From positions 1 through 64,000 of the forward strand of contig CAXBES010000002.1 in NCBI GenBank assembly GCA_963974915.1: DNA of 64,000 nt, written 5' to 3'. The notes below the pieces were generated by a model. That model was given only the letters and a program-made list of their open reading frames with translations, had not been told where the DNA came from and ran no database searches. The position numbers and the translations under genes are program-made. The DNA is from CAXBES01 sp963974915. Its GTDB lineage: Bacteria; Bacteroidota; Bacteroidia; Flavobacteriales; Flavobacteriaceae. Shown piece after piece: positions 8,562-16,775 of the stretch (the stretch's first letter is position 1; every line of letters starts with the position of its first letter).

Positions 8562-9398
8562 ATGGAATGTAAAAACTGTAAAAACGCTTTGTTGCCCCAA
8601 TCGAAATTCTGTAACAACTGTGGAGGGAAAGTTATTGCCAACCGATTAACCTTTAGAAATATTATTGAAGATTTTAGCGAGCAATTCTTAAACTACGACA
8701 ACCGATTTCTGCAAACCTTCATCAATTTATTTAAGCAACCGGAGGATGTAATCGACACCTATATTAACGGAACACGTAAAAAATATGTTCATGTATTAAA
8801 TTATATTGCGCTAGCCATTACAGTTTCAGGTTTACAATTTTTTATTCTGAATAAATTCTATCCGGGTGCCATGGATTTTCCTGAATATGTCGCTAAGGAC
8901 AATCCGTTTGGAAATTCGATAATGAGTTCGATTTTTGAATACTATTCCCTTTTGTACATACTACTAATTCCGGTTTATGCCTTTGTAAGTATGTTGGTAT
9001 TTTATAACATCAAAAAATACAATTATGTTGAGCATATCGTGATCCTGGGGTACACTCAGTCTCAGCTTTCTATTTCGTTGTTTATACCAACGCTTATCCT
9101 ATCGGCATTAGGCTATTCCTTTTTCGATTACAATTATTACTATTCGTTCATCATGGTAATATATTCAGCCTATTGCTTTAAAAGGCTATACCAGTTAAGT
9201 TTAAAACGAATCATAGTTAAATCTGTCGTTTTCTTGTTTATCGGTTTTGGGATCTATATCGTGCTGATCATAATTTTTATGATCATTATGATGGCATATC
9301 TGTTCTTAACAGGGGGAATGGATGAATTTATGGAAGCGCAAAAAGCTGCCAATAAAATGGGTTATATGGCTTCTTCGGTCATAAACTGGACTTCGTAA
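8562..9398 (+). CDS. DUF3667 zinc-ribbon membrane protein
   Basis: An integral membrane protein of 278 aa with a small N-terminal zinc ribbon (Cys3, Cys6, Cys17, Cys20). A conserved segment around FSEQFLNYDNRFLQTFINLFKQPEDVI precedes about five hydrophobic helices. This layout matches DUF3667, a Bacteroidota family of unknown role. The start is 7 bp after dacA, so the two are probably co-transcribed. Its last 37 bp overlap the 3' end of the oppositely oriented ABC exporter gene. Confidence 0.85.
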   Translation: MECKNCKNALLPQSKFCNNCGGKVIANRLTFRNIIEDFSEQFLNYDNRFLQTFINLFKQPEDVIDTYINGTRKKYVHVLNYIALAITVSGLQFFILNKFYPGAMDFPEYVAKDNPFGNSIMSSIFEYYSLLYILLIPVYAFVSMLVFYNIKKYNYVEHIVILGYTQSQLSISLFIPTLILSALGYSFFDYNYYYSFIMVIYSAYCFKRLYQLSLKRIIVKSVVFLFIGFGIYIVLIIIFMIIMMAYLFLTGGMDEFMEAQKAANKMGYMASSVINWTS

Positions 9399-11125
9399 AG
9401 GTTTCTATAATAACCGTTTTCTTTTTTCAGCAACTCTTTATGTGTTCCGCTTTCTACAATTTTACCGGCGTCCATCACCAAAATTTTATCCGCTTTTTTA
9501 ATGGTTGCCAATCTGTGTGCAATAACGATAGATGTTCTGCCTTTGGTGATCTTATCGGTAGCTGTTTGTATCATTTCTTCGGAATAAGTATCGACAGAAG
9601 ATGTGGCTTCATCTAAAATAAGCATACTCGGCTTACTTACATACGCTCTTAAAAAAGCAATTAACTGTCGCTGACCTGAAGATAGCATAGTACCGCGTTC
9701 TTTTACATTGTAGTGATAACCTCCCGGGAGCGAAGTAATGAATTTATGTACTCCTATTTCCTTGGCAGCTGCAATTACCTCCTCTTCTGTGATCGACGGG
9801 TCATTGAGGGTAATATTATTTAAAATAGTATCGGCAAACAAAAACACATCCTGAAGCACAACGGCTATCTGACTCCTTAAGGAAACGAGTTTAAATTCTT
9901 TGATAGAAGTGTTATCAATTGAAATAACTCCGCTGTCAATCTCGTAAAACCGATTCAGTAAATTGATAATAGTAGATTTTCCTGCACCTGTGGCGCCAAC
10001 AATTGCTACTGTTTCGCCGGGCTTTACAGAAAAGGAAATATTTTTGATCACTTGTTCATCGGGTATATAACCAAAACACACATTGTCAAAATCTATTCGA
10101 CCCTTCGCATCTTCTAATGCTAGGGTTCCATGATCCTGAATATGCGATTTGGTGTCTAAAATAGCGAATACTCTATTTGCTGCGACCATCCCCATTTGAA
10201 GCGTATTAAATTTATCGGCAATTTGACGAAGTGGTCTAAAGAGCATTTGAGAAAGTTCAATAAACATCGTAATTAACCCCAGCGTAATTAATCCCCCGCC
10301 TGCTGCATTAAGTCCGCCATACCAAACTAGCAGACCAATAGCTACAGAGGATGCCATCTCAGCAATTGGAAAAAAAATGGAGTTATACCAAACAGTTTTT
10401 ACCCACGCTTTTTTATGTTTCTCATTGATCTCTTTAAACTGCTTGAATTCTGTATCTTCTCTGGTAAAGATCTGTACAATTTTCATACCTGTAATTCGCT
10501 CCTGCACGAACGAATTTAAATTCGCCACCTGATTTCTAACTTCTTCAAAAGCTACTTTCATTGCGCGTTGAAAAACCCGTGTAGCGTAAAGAATAAGTGG
10601 TAAAATAGCAAATACAATTAACGACAATCGCCAACTTTGATATAGCATAAAACCCGCTATAGCGAGCATTTTAAGCAAATCACTAATGATCATGAACAGT
10701 CCCTGACTAAAAATACTTGAGATAGTTTCTATGTCATTCACCGCACGTGTGGTTAGTCTTCCCACGGCACTTTTATCGAAATATTTCATCTTAAAACTCA
10801 TCATGAGTTTAAAGAGTTTTACACGAAGATCTTTAACTACACTTTGTCCAAGCCAATTGGCATAAAAGATAAATGCAAACTGAAATACAACTTCCAGTAT
10901 TAAAACGGCCAGCATTAAACTCACAAAGAACACAAAACGTTCTCCGTCCTGTGGAACAATGGAATCGTCTATAGCTCTTTTAAGAAGATACGGACGCAGA
11001 ATTGCCAATCCGGACATTGCAATCGCTGCGAATCCCACGAAATAGAAGATCCAGCGATAAACATTGGTAAAGGCCAACAACCGCTTAAATAGTTTGAAAT
11101 CGAATGCATTTCCTGAATCTGCCAT
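9362..11125 (-). CDS. ABC exporter, fused membrane and ATPase domains (MsbA/MDR type)
   Basis: A half-size exporter of 587 aa. Six transmembrane helices occupy roughly 20-300. The nucleotide-binding domain starts near 343, with Walker A GATGAGKS at 377-384, a Q-loop (VVLQD), the signature LSSGQRQ at 481-487, Walker B LILDEATS at 502-509 and the switch His (VIAHRLAT). All ATPase residues are intact, so a homodimer is possible. The substrate is undetermined; lipid or drug export are family possibilities. It is monocistronic, with a convergent overlap with DUF3667. Confidence 0.93.
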   Translation of the reverse strand: MADSGNAFDFKLFKRLLAFTNVYRWIFYFVGFAAIAMSGLAILRPYLLKRAIDDSIVPQDGERFVFFVSLMLAVLILEVVFQFAFIFYANWLGQSVVKDLRVKLFKLMMSFKMKYFDKSAVGRLTTRAVNDIETISSIFSQGLFMIISDLLKMLAIAGFMLYQSWRLSLIVFAILPLILYATRVFQRAMKVAFEEVRNQVANLNSFVQERITGMKIVQIFTREDTEFKQFKEINEKHKKAWVKTVWYNSIFFPIAEMASSVAIGLLVWYGGLNAAGGGLITLGLITMFIELSQMLFRPLRQIADKFNTLQMGMVAANRVFAILDTKSHIQDHGTLALEDAKGRIDFDNVCFGYIPDEQVIKNISFSVKPGETVAIVGATGAGKSTIINLLNRFYEIDSGVISIDNTSIKEFKLVSLRSQIAVVLQDVFLFADTILNNITLNDPSITEEEVIAAAKEIGVHKFITSLPGGYHYNVKERGTMLSSGQRQLIAFLRAYVSKPSMLILDEATSSVDTYSEEMIQTATDKITKGRTSIVIAHRLATIKKADKILVMDAGKIVESGTHKELLKKENGYYRNLYEVQFMTEEAI

Positions 11126-11199
11126 AGTATTCCTCGTGAAGAGGGAGATCTCTTTAATTTATATTTTACTATTATTTCGAATAACCAGATTCGACTAAA

Positions 11200-11943
11200 T
11201 TACATAAAAATTGTATCGGGATAAAGCACCCTGGTAAGGTACAAACCGTGTGCCGGTGCAGATGCTCCGGCTTCACTTCTATCCTTGCTTTCAATAATCA
11301 ACTTAAGATCGGCTAAAGATCTCTTCTTAAAACCGACTTCCAAAAGTGTTCCAACGATGGCTCTTACCATATTCCTAAGAAAACGATCTGCCACAATTGT
11401 GAAAATTAATTGGTTATTTTCCTCTTTCCAAAACGCAGTTTTCACTTTACAATTATACGTTTTTACATCGGTATGTGTACGCGAAAAGCATTGAAAATCC
11501 TTATAACTCAATAAAAGATTTGCTGCTTGATTCATCAATTCCACATCGGGTTTTTGATGTATATGATATGCAAAATCCTCCATGAACGGATCCTTTTCCA
11601 ATGAAATGAGATACTCGTAAGCTCTTTCGACTGCATCAAACCGGGCGTGTGCTTCTTCCTTTACCCGAAATATTGTTTTTACTGAAATATCCTTCGGAAG
11701 CAAGGAGTTGAGTCTAAAAACTAATACTGAAGGCTCTTCAATTTCCACCATATCAAAATGCGCATACAATTGTTTGGCATGTACCCCGGAATCTGTTCTA
11801 CCTGCACCAACCACTTTAATCTCTTTCCGAAGAATAGTTGACAAAGCATTCTCTAGTACTTCCTGTACCGATACTGATTTAGGCTGAATTTGCCAGCCGT
11901 GATAATTTTTCCCGTTATAGGCTATTTCAATAAAATATCGCAA
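11200..11943 (-). CDS. truA: tRNA pseudouridine(38-40) synthase TruA
   Basis: Converts uridines 38-40 of the anticodon stem to pseudouridine, 247 aa as called. The catalytic motif GAGRTDSGVHA is present (catalytic Asp51), plus YHGWQ near the N-terminus and the conserved FLRNMVR segment. There is no ATG start. I chose the TTG at 11943 because it gives MRYFIEIAYNG, the usual family start. An upstream TTG at 11964 adds seven residues. A minus-strand TAAATTTG (-7 box-like) lies over that upstream codon, which makes it less likely to be inside the message. Confidence 0.93.
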   Translation of the reverse strand: MRYFIEIAYNGKNYHGWQIQPKSVSVQEVLENALSTILRKEIKVVGAGRTDSGVHAKQLYAHFDMVEIEEPSVLVFRLNSLLPKDISVKTIFRVKEEAHARFDAVERAYEYLISLEKDPFMEDFAYHIHQKPDVELMNQAANLLLSYKDFQCFSRTHTDVKTYNCKVKTAFWKEENNQLIFTIVADRFLRNMVRAIVGTLLEVGFKKRSLADLKLIIESKDRSEAGASAPAHGLYLTRVLYPDTIFM

Positions 11944-12200
11944 ACGTTCTTTTTTGGGGTACAAATTTACGATTTACGATCCACGAACTGTAGTTTCATA
12001 AGTAAAATGTTTGTTCACTTCTCTAAAACTATATCTGAAGCAAATAAAATTTGCTGAAGCTACCGGGTACAACGATGAGAAATCTAATGTTGTTTAGATG
12101 TCATGTGAGATTACTTGTCATAAAAGAGGGCAGGAATGATACTCCCCTGAGTTTCGTTAATCAAAAGTTCGAACAGGGATTGAGGTATTGTTGGAGCTCC

Positions 12201-12225
12201 CCTCCTACGCCGAAGGCTACGGAGG
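12201..12225. repeat. GC-rich symmetrical hairpin
   Basis: The layout is CCTCC-tac-GCC-gaa-GGC-tac-GGAGG: two stem blocks flank a symmetrical 3x3 internal loop and are capped by a three-base loop. It stands out by composition from its surroundings. It is REP-like in form, but no second copy was found in this window. Confidence 0.6.
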
Positions 12226-12247
12226 AGGCGACTACCGAAAGCCCGGT

Positions 12248-12268
12248 GCTTTTTCTTTCCGAAAAAGC
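12248..12268. repeat. 8-bp perfect inverted repeat, terminator-like
   Basis: GCTTTTTC-tttcc-GAAAAAGC forms a perfect stem with a five-base loop. It lies 23 bp after the GC-rich hairpin and between two divergent genes, where a terminator for either gene would make no sense. It may end an unannotated short transcript. Confidence 0.45.
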
Positions 12269-12387
12269 AGTTCGCCATAGAAAAATTCTAATGATAATCA
12301 ATCTACAAATTACTATCAGAACCGTATTATCTTCTTAAATTTACGATAAATATAAAATTACTAATCCCTTAATATGCCGGATAAATT

Positions 12388-12879
12388 TTGACCAAAATTC
12401 TCCTTCTTAGCGACACTCACAGTTATATTGATGACAAGATCCTAAAATACGTAAAACAAGCAGATGAAGTATGGCATGCCGGAGATATAGGCGATCTTAG
12501 GGTTACCGATGCCATCGAGGCGCTTAAACCCTTGCGCGCTGTTTATGGAAATATCGACGACGCTAAGGCACGGAGTCATTTTCCCTTAAACAATCGTTTC
12601 TTCTGTGAGGAAGTAGATGTTCTTATAACACATATTGGCGGTTATCCGGGTAGGTATAGCCCTGCCATTAGAGAAGAAATATACAGCAACCCACCCCGAC
12701 TCTTTATTTGCGGGCATTCACATATTTTAAAGGTGATGAATGACAAAAAGAGAGGCCTGTTGCATATGAATCCGGGTGCCGTTGGAAAGCACGGTTTTCA
12801 TAAAGTTAGAACGATGCTACGGTTCGAAATAGACGGAAAGGAAATACAGAACTTAGAAGTGATCGAGTTTGAGCGTTGA
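12388..12879 (+). CDS. YfcE/MJ0936-family metallophosphoesterase (TTG start)
   Basis: A calcineurin-like phosphoesterase of 163 aa. The two-metal site is complete: Asp9 and His11 (SDTHS), Asp33 (AGDIGD), Asn55 (YGNID), His82, and His110 and His112 (GHSH). Length and motifs fit the single-domain YfcE group, which hydrolyses phosphodiesters. TTG is the only start that keeps the SDTH strand. The short frame ATG-CCG-GAT-AAA-TTT-TGA (12374-12391) ends across this start codon, a possible coupling leader or chance. A strong terminator follows at 12913. Confidence 0.92.
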   Translation: MTKILLLSDTHSYIDDKILKYVKQADEVWHAGDIGDLRVTDAIEALKPLRAVYGNIDDAKARSHFPLNNRFFCEEVDVLITHIGGYPGRYSPAIREEIYSNPPRLFICGHSHILKVMNDKKRGLLHMNPGAVGKHGFHKVRTMLRFEIDGKEIQNLEVIEFER

Positions 12880-12912
12880 AAATATATGATTAGCACAAGT
12901 TAAAACATTAAA

Positions 12913-12944
12913 AAACCCTCAAAGATGGCATTCTTTGAGGGTTT
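12913..12944. terminator. bidirectional rho-independent terminator
   Basis: AAACCCTCAAAGA, a six-base loop, then TCTTTGAGGGTTT forms a 13-bp perfect stem. It sits between the convergent phosphoesterase and DUF4293 genes and can serve both. Confidence 0.88.
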
Positions 12945-12968
12945 CGCACTAATATACTAAGCTATAGT

Positions 12969-13379
12969 TTAACGTAAACGGTCCACAGATTTTACGAGAT
13001 CCTCGTCCTTTTTAATGGCCTTATTGGCCAGCACTAAAAAAACGATAGAAATGATAGGAAGTAGCACCCCAATACCCTTCTCAGAAACCAAAGTCTCTCC
13101 GGATAAAGTTAGCGACCTGTAAACGAAAACTCCCAGTAATACAAAATTTGATATGATATTTAAACGATTTAATACAAATTGTAATTGTCGTTTCTTAAAA
13201 TTTAAAATTGAAATAATCGCAAGAGCAATTGAAACAAGAATAAGTATGAACACTAAAGGTTCACTTCTTTCTATTACCGGCACTCCTGCTTCATTAGCAA
13301 CAACAGGAAACCAAATGTACAGTGCTCCAATCACGAGGGCGGAGATCACTAAATAAACGGTTTGTATTCGTTGTAACAT
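12969..13379 (-). CDS. DUF4293 family membrane protein
   Basis: A four-helix inner-membrane protein of 136 aa, with helices near 5-25, 42-60, 72-90 and 102-122. The start MLQRIQTVYL, the SLTLSGET-like loop and the C-terminal KSVDRLR match DUF4293, a Bacteroidota family of unknown function. It lies divergent from rho, a neighbourhood that I recognise as common in flavobacteria. CAAAAATA at 13402-13409 (TATTTTTG on the minus strand) is a good -7 box for it. Confidence 0.87.
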   Translation of the reverse strand: MLQRIQTVYLVISALVIGALYIWFPVVANEAGVPVIERSEPLVFILILVSIALAIISILNFKKRQLQFVLNRLNIISNFVLLGVFVYRSLTLSGETLVSEKGIGVLLPIISIVFLVLANKAIKKDEDLVKSVDRLR

Positions 13380-13401
13380 GCTAAAATTTGTTAATAGGAT
13401 G

Positions 13402-13409
13402 CAAAAATA
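13402..13409 (-). promoter_or_regulatory. candidate -7 box for DUF4293 gene
   Basis: The minus strand reads TATTTTTG, a full match to TAnnTTTG, 23 bp upstream of the ATG. The -33 element is only a T-run, so this is a moderate candidate. Confidence 0.4.
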
Positions 13410-13575
13410 GGCTTTCTTTTTTAAAAATATAAATGAAGAATTTAATTTATTGTTGTATTATTGCATATCTATTCGTAACCAATTCAATCACGGTTACTTA
13501 GTCTTCAATTATTTTTCAGAACAAACTCACCATCCTCAAAGGAAACACAAAATCATTAAATCTTATATTATTTAA

Positions 13576-15234
13576 ATGTTAGAAATTTCAGAATTAAAAG
13601 CAAAAAAGCTACCTGAACTTCAGGAACTTGCTAAAAAATTGAATGTGCCAAAATACCGGACATTAAAAAAATTAGATCTTGTTTATCAGATCTTAGATTA
13701 CCAAGCGGCAAACCCAAAAGCTATCAAAGCCGTTGTACCGGAAGATGCGACTACATCTTCAGAACCTTCAAAAGCGCCTGACACCAGTAAAAGTACTAAA
13801 AAAGCTCCTCAGGAACGAAATCAGAAGCAACGTTCACCTCGCAACGACAACCGAAATCAGAAGAACCAGAAGAAACCTCAAAATCAGAATAAATCTAACG
13901 AAGATTCTGCCAAGACAGAGGATAATCGATCTAATGATAAGTCGAAAGGTTCAGATAACAGAGGTTCGAACCAGAACCAAAATCAGAAGGATTCGAAACA
14001 AAACACCAATGATACTCGTCAGAAGAATCAGCGTGACAATAAATCGAATAAGTCAAAAGATAACAGAAATAACGGAAATAAAGATTCTCGTAACCGTTAC
14101 AGAGAGCCCGATTTCGAATTTGATGGGATCATAGAGAGCGAAGGTGTTCTTGATATTATGCAAGACGGATATGGGTTCTTACGCTCAAGCGATTACAATT
14201 ACCTTTCATCGCCGGACGATATTTACGTTTCTCAATCACAGATTAGATTGTTTGGACTTAAGACCGGAGATACTGTACTTGGTGAGGTTAGACCTCCTAA
14301 AGAAGGTGAAAAGTACTTTCCGCTTATTAAGGTTAATAAAATTAACGGACTCAATCCGAATGTAGTTCGTGACAGGGTATCGTTTGAACATTTAACACCT
14401 TTGTTTCCACAGGAAAAATTCAATATTGCAGAACGACAAAGTACTGTTTCAACACGAATTATCGATTTATTCGCTCCCATAGGAAAGGGACAACGTGGAA
14501 TGATCGTTTCTCAACCTAAAACGGGTAAAACGATGTTGTTAAAGGATATCGCTAATGCGATTGCTGCTAATCATCCGGAAGTATATCAGATCATCTTATT
14601 AATTGATGAAAGACCTGAAGAGGTAACAGATATGCAACGTAATGTTAGCGGAGAAGTTGTGGCTTCCACTTTCGATAAAGAGGCAACCGAACACGTGCGA
14701 GTAGCTAATCTTGTGATCGATAAAGCAAAGAGATTGGTAGAGTGTGGCCACGATGTGGTAATTCTATTAGATTCAATTACTCGATTAGCACGGGCTTACA
14801 ATACGGTACAACCTGCCAGCGGTAAGATATTAAGTGGTGGTGTTGATGCAAATGCACTTCATAAACCAAAACGTTTCTTTGGTGCTGCCCGAAACATCGA
14901 AAATGGTGGTTCGCTAAGTATTATTGCTACGGCGCTAACTGAAACAGGCTCTAAAATGGATGAAGTTATTTTTGAAGAGTTTAAAGGAACCGGAAATATG
15001 GAACTTCAGTTGGATAGAAAAATCTCTAACCGAAGAATCTTCCCTGCTATCGATCTTACATCTTCAAGTACGCGTAGAGACGACCTGTTGCTGGATGAAA
15101 ATACAATTCAACGTATGTGGGTGTTGCGTAAATATTTAGCCGATATGAACCCTGTAGAGGCGATGGAGTTTATTAATGACCGAATTAAGCAGACCAGAAA
15201 TAATGAGGAGTTCTTAATTTCAATGAACAGTTAA
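13576..15234 (+). CDS. rho: transcription termination factor Rho with disordered N/Q/K insert
   Basis: A hexameric RNA helicase that ends transcription, 552 aa. Residues 1-45 form the Rho N-terminal helical domain (ELKAKKLPELQELAKKL). Residues about 55-177 are a low-complexity Asn/Gln/Lys/Arg/Ser tract. Residues about 185-262 form the cold-shock-type RNA-binding domain (DGYGFLRSSDYNYL). The ATPase core follows, with Walker A at 312-319 (SQPKTGKT). The insert makes it longer than the roughly 420-aa Proteobacterial form. Such inserts occur in several Bacteroidota Rho proteins and are suspected of promoting assembly. It is monocistronic with its own terminator. Confidence 0.97.
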   Translation: MLEISELKAKKLPELQELAKKLNVPKYRTLKKLDLVYQILDYQAANPKAIKAVVPEDATTSSEPSKAPDTSKSTKKAPQERNQKQRSPRNDNRNQKNQKKPQNQNKSNEDSAKTEDNRSNDKSKGSDNRGSNQNQNQKDSKQNTNDTRQKNQRDNKSNKSKDNRNNGNKDSRNRYREPDFEFDGIIESEGVLDIMQDGYGFLRSSDYNYLSSPDDIYVSQSQIRLFGLKTGDTVLGEVRPPKEGEKYFPLIKVNKINGLNPNVVRDRVSFEHLTPLFPQEKFNIAERQSTVSTRIIDLFAPIGKGQRGMIVSQPKTGKTMLLKDIANAIAANHPEVYQIILLIDERPEEVTDMQRNVSGEVVASTFDKEATEHVRVANLVIDKAKRLVECGHDVVILLDSITRLARAYNTVQPASGKILSGGVDANALHKPKRFFGAARNIENGGSLSIIATALTETGSKMDEVIFEEFKGTGNMELQLDRKISNRRIFPAIDLTSSSTRRDDLLLDENTIQRMWVLRKYLADMNPVEAMEFINDRIKQTRNNEEFLISMNS

Positions 15235-15255
15235 ATTTCGAACTTCTTTATAATA

Positions 15256-15283
15256 AAAAAGCCTTGCAGTTGCAAGGCTTTTT
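15256..15283. terminator. rho-independent terminator after rho and the T9SS cargo gene
   Basis: AAAAAGCCTTGCA-gt-TGCAAGGCTTTTT. It serves the convergent rho and T9SS genes. It is nearly identical to the terminator at 16514-16541, as part of a duplicated block. Confidence 0.85.
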
Positions 15284-15516
15284 CTTTGGAAAAAATATTA
15301 TTATTACTTCTTAATCACTTTTTCAGTAAGTGTTCCGGCTGAAGTTTCAACCTTTAACAGGTAAATACCGTTAGCCAAACCGGCGATGTCTATTTGCCCA
15401 TTTACCAATCTAACGCTAGTGTTATTACCTAGCACATCAAAAAGAGTTGCACCTGTAACAGTTACTGTAGAAGGCACTTTTACGTTTAATATATCGGAAG
15501 CCGGGTTAGGATAGAT
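15256..15516. repeat. copy A of duplicated terminator plus T9SS-tail block
   Basis: This segment aligns with 16514-16775 in the same orientation at an offset of about 1259 bp. Homology covers the terminator, the stop codon and the last roughly 70 codons of each gene, then ends at the domain boundary. Protein identity is about nine in ten; many DNA differences are silent. Confidence 0.85.
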
Positions 15517-16239
15517 ACTTATTTTGGCAAGCAAGTTTTCATTAACTGCGAGTAAGCAATCTGCTCCAAAGAGGAAATTACCAAAAAGCTCACCACTTCC
15601 ATTTGCACCTTCTAATTCGATCTTTGTAATTGGCTCATCTGCAATTACACCGAAAAAAGTTTGCGAATTGGTTGGAGTGGTAACACTAAATGTTTCTATT
15701 AATGCTCCACCGGTTCCAAAGACTCTCACCTCTGTTGTCGGATCATTGTTTTCCCATATGTCCATAGCGACTGCATAAACATCTGGCGAAAAGTTAATGA
15801 TCGTATATTCCACAAAAGTTGTAGAACCAATTAGCGAATCGGTGTTTCCTATAGCCCCGGGAGGAATATTTATGACTGTGGTTGCATTAGAGGCCATGGT
15901 ATCGAACCCTGTCTCCAATTCGCCGGCTGGAAAACAACCATCACCAGCACTGCTAACAGTGGTTCCACAATCGGTTATACCTGCAGGTCCTCCTCCAAAA
16001 TTTTCAGAAGTAAGCGTGCTGCTAGAACAATTAGCATCCACTGCATCGGTAAAATCGGTTAAGGTAGTATACGTATCGATAACAGCTTGTCTCCCATTAT
16101 CTATTCTACTAATAACAGCTTCCCGATTTTCAATAGAAGCAGTAATTGTAGGGTTGCTCAAAACTTCAATATAATTTTGAGGTTGTTGCGCAAATGCGGT
16201 TACGACTGCGAACATAAATAAGACAGAAATTTTCTTCAT
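15304..16239 (-). CDS. secreted T9SS C-terminal-sorted protein, function unknown
   Basis: A protein of 311 aa. Residues 1-17 form a signal peptide (MKKISVLFMFAVVTAFA). Residues about 20-235 are a Thr/Ser/Gly-rich beta-type body with several cysteines and no catalytic motif that I recognise. Residues about 240-311 form a type A T9SS sorting domain starting ISIYPNPASDILNV and ending TEKVIKK. The product should therefore cross the outer membrane by the type IX system and be surface-attached or released. The tail is nearly the same as in the next gene, but the bodies are unrelated. A T9SS-exported adhesin or lectin-like protein is possible but unproven. Confidence 0.85.
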   Translation of the reverse strand: MKKISVLFMFAVVTAFAQQPQNYIEVLSNPTITASIENREAVISRIDNGRQAVIDTYTTLTDFTDAVDANCSSSTLTSENFGGGPAGITDCGTTVSSAGDGCFPAGELETGFDTMASNATTVINIPPGAIGNTDSLIGSTTFVEYTIINFSPDVYAVAMDIWENNDPTTEVRVFGTGGALIETFSVTTPTNSQTFFGVIADEPITKIELEGANGSGELFGNFLFGADCLLAVNENLLAKISIYPNPASDILNVKVPSTVTVTGATLFDVLGNNTSVRLVNGQIDIAGLANGIYLLKVETSAGTLTEKVIKK

Positions 16240-16283
16240 AATGTTAATTCTTAATGGTTAAAATGTTAGTTCTTAATGATTAT
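16240..16283. repeat. 22-bp direct repeat in the leader of a T9SS cargo gene
   Basis: Two adjacent 22-bp copies (16240-16261 and 16262-16283) differ at a few positions; both contain TGTTA-TTCTTAATG. They lie immediately upstream of the start codon and would be in the 5' untranslated leader. Confidence 0.7.
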
Positions 16284-16290
16284 TCGATAT

Positions 16291-16321
16291 TAAAGATAGT
16301 AAACCATTTATAATTTGCTAA
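16291..16321 (-). promoter_or_regulatory. candidate promoter for T9SS cargo gene 15304-16239
   Basis: The minus strand has TATCTTTA (16291-16298; one mismatch to TAnnTTTG) with TTA 20 bp upstream in the -33 position. The predicted leader then carries the 22-bp tandem repeat. Confidence 0.35.
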
Positions 16322-16513
16322 TTGTTTTTTTTAAAATTGCACTGACTACAAATAATAAAGTCGTTATCAGATTAACCTATTATCTAGTGAATCGCCACAA
16401 GGTTTTTATACTTGCAGACAATAAATCAAACTCTCAAAAGTAACTAAGCATAGCGTATGACTCCATCAATAAATCAATGTTAAAATTTGTTTTTTTTGGA
16501 TTGTATGAAACTA

Positions 16514-16541
16514 AAAAAGCCTTGCAATTGCAAGGCTTTTT
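16514..16541. terminator. perfectly palindromic rho-independent terminator
   Basis: AAAAAGCCTTGCAA followed directly by its reverse complement, a 28-bp perfect palindrome with flanking T-tract. It ends the 16563-17531 gene and is the duplicate of the terminator at 15256-15283. Confidence 0.85.
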
Positions 16542-16775
16542 CTTTGGAAATAAAAATTGTTATTATTTCTTGATCACTTTTTCAGTAAGTGTTCCAGCTG
16601 AAGTTTCAACGTTTAATAAGTAAACACCGTTAGCCAAACCAGCAATGTTGATTTGTCCGTTTACTAATCTTACTCCAGTGTTGTTACCAAGAACATCAAA
16701 AAGAGTTGCACCTGTTACAGTTACTGTAGAAGGAACTTTTACGTTTAAAATATCAGAAGCTGGGTTCGGGTATAC
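16514..16775. repeat. copy B of duplicated terminator plus T9SS-tail block
   Basis: This is the counterpart of 15256-15516. The block couples a sorting domain and the gene's own terminator, and similarity stops where the unrelated N-terminal bodies begin. Confidence 0.85.

Larger units (their letters stand above)
11944..12387. other. 444-bp gene-free region between divergent genes, with two hairpins
   Basis: No convincing coding sequence is present; the longest open frame (12051-12338) has no recognisable features. Two inverted repeats lie in the middle, described separately. The stretch 12190-12250 is GC-rich against an AT-rich surround. The truA promoter must lie at the left end (TAAATTTG near 11964, minus strand) and that of the phosphoesterase at the right end. 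The centre could hold a small RNA or a remnant of a dispersed repeat. Confidence 0.6.
16240..16562. other. 323-bp intergenic region between two T9SS cargo genes
   Basis: It contains the leader and probable promoter of the 15304-16239 gene at its left end and the terminator of the 16563-17531 gene at its right end. The central part (about 16330-16490) is AT-rich and I see no gene or RNA in it. Confidence 0.7.

Noticed and set aside
12051..12338. 95-codon open frame in the gene-free region
   Set aside because: It runs straight through two hairpins and has no start context, hydrophobic pattern or family likeness.
13733..14134. Second open frame inside rho
   Set aside because: It is a frame shadow of the low-complexity insert, with no independent features.
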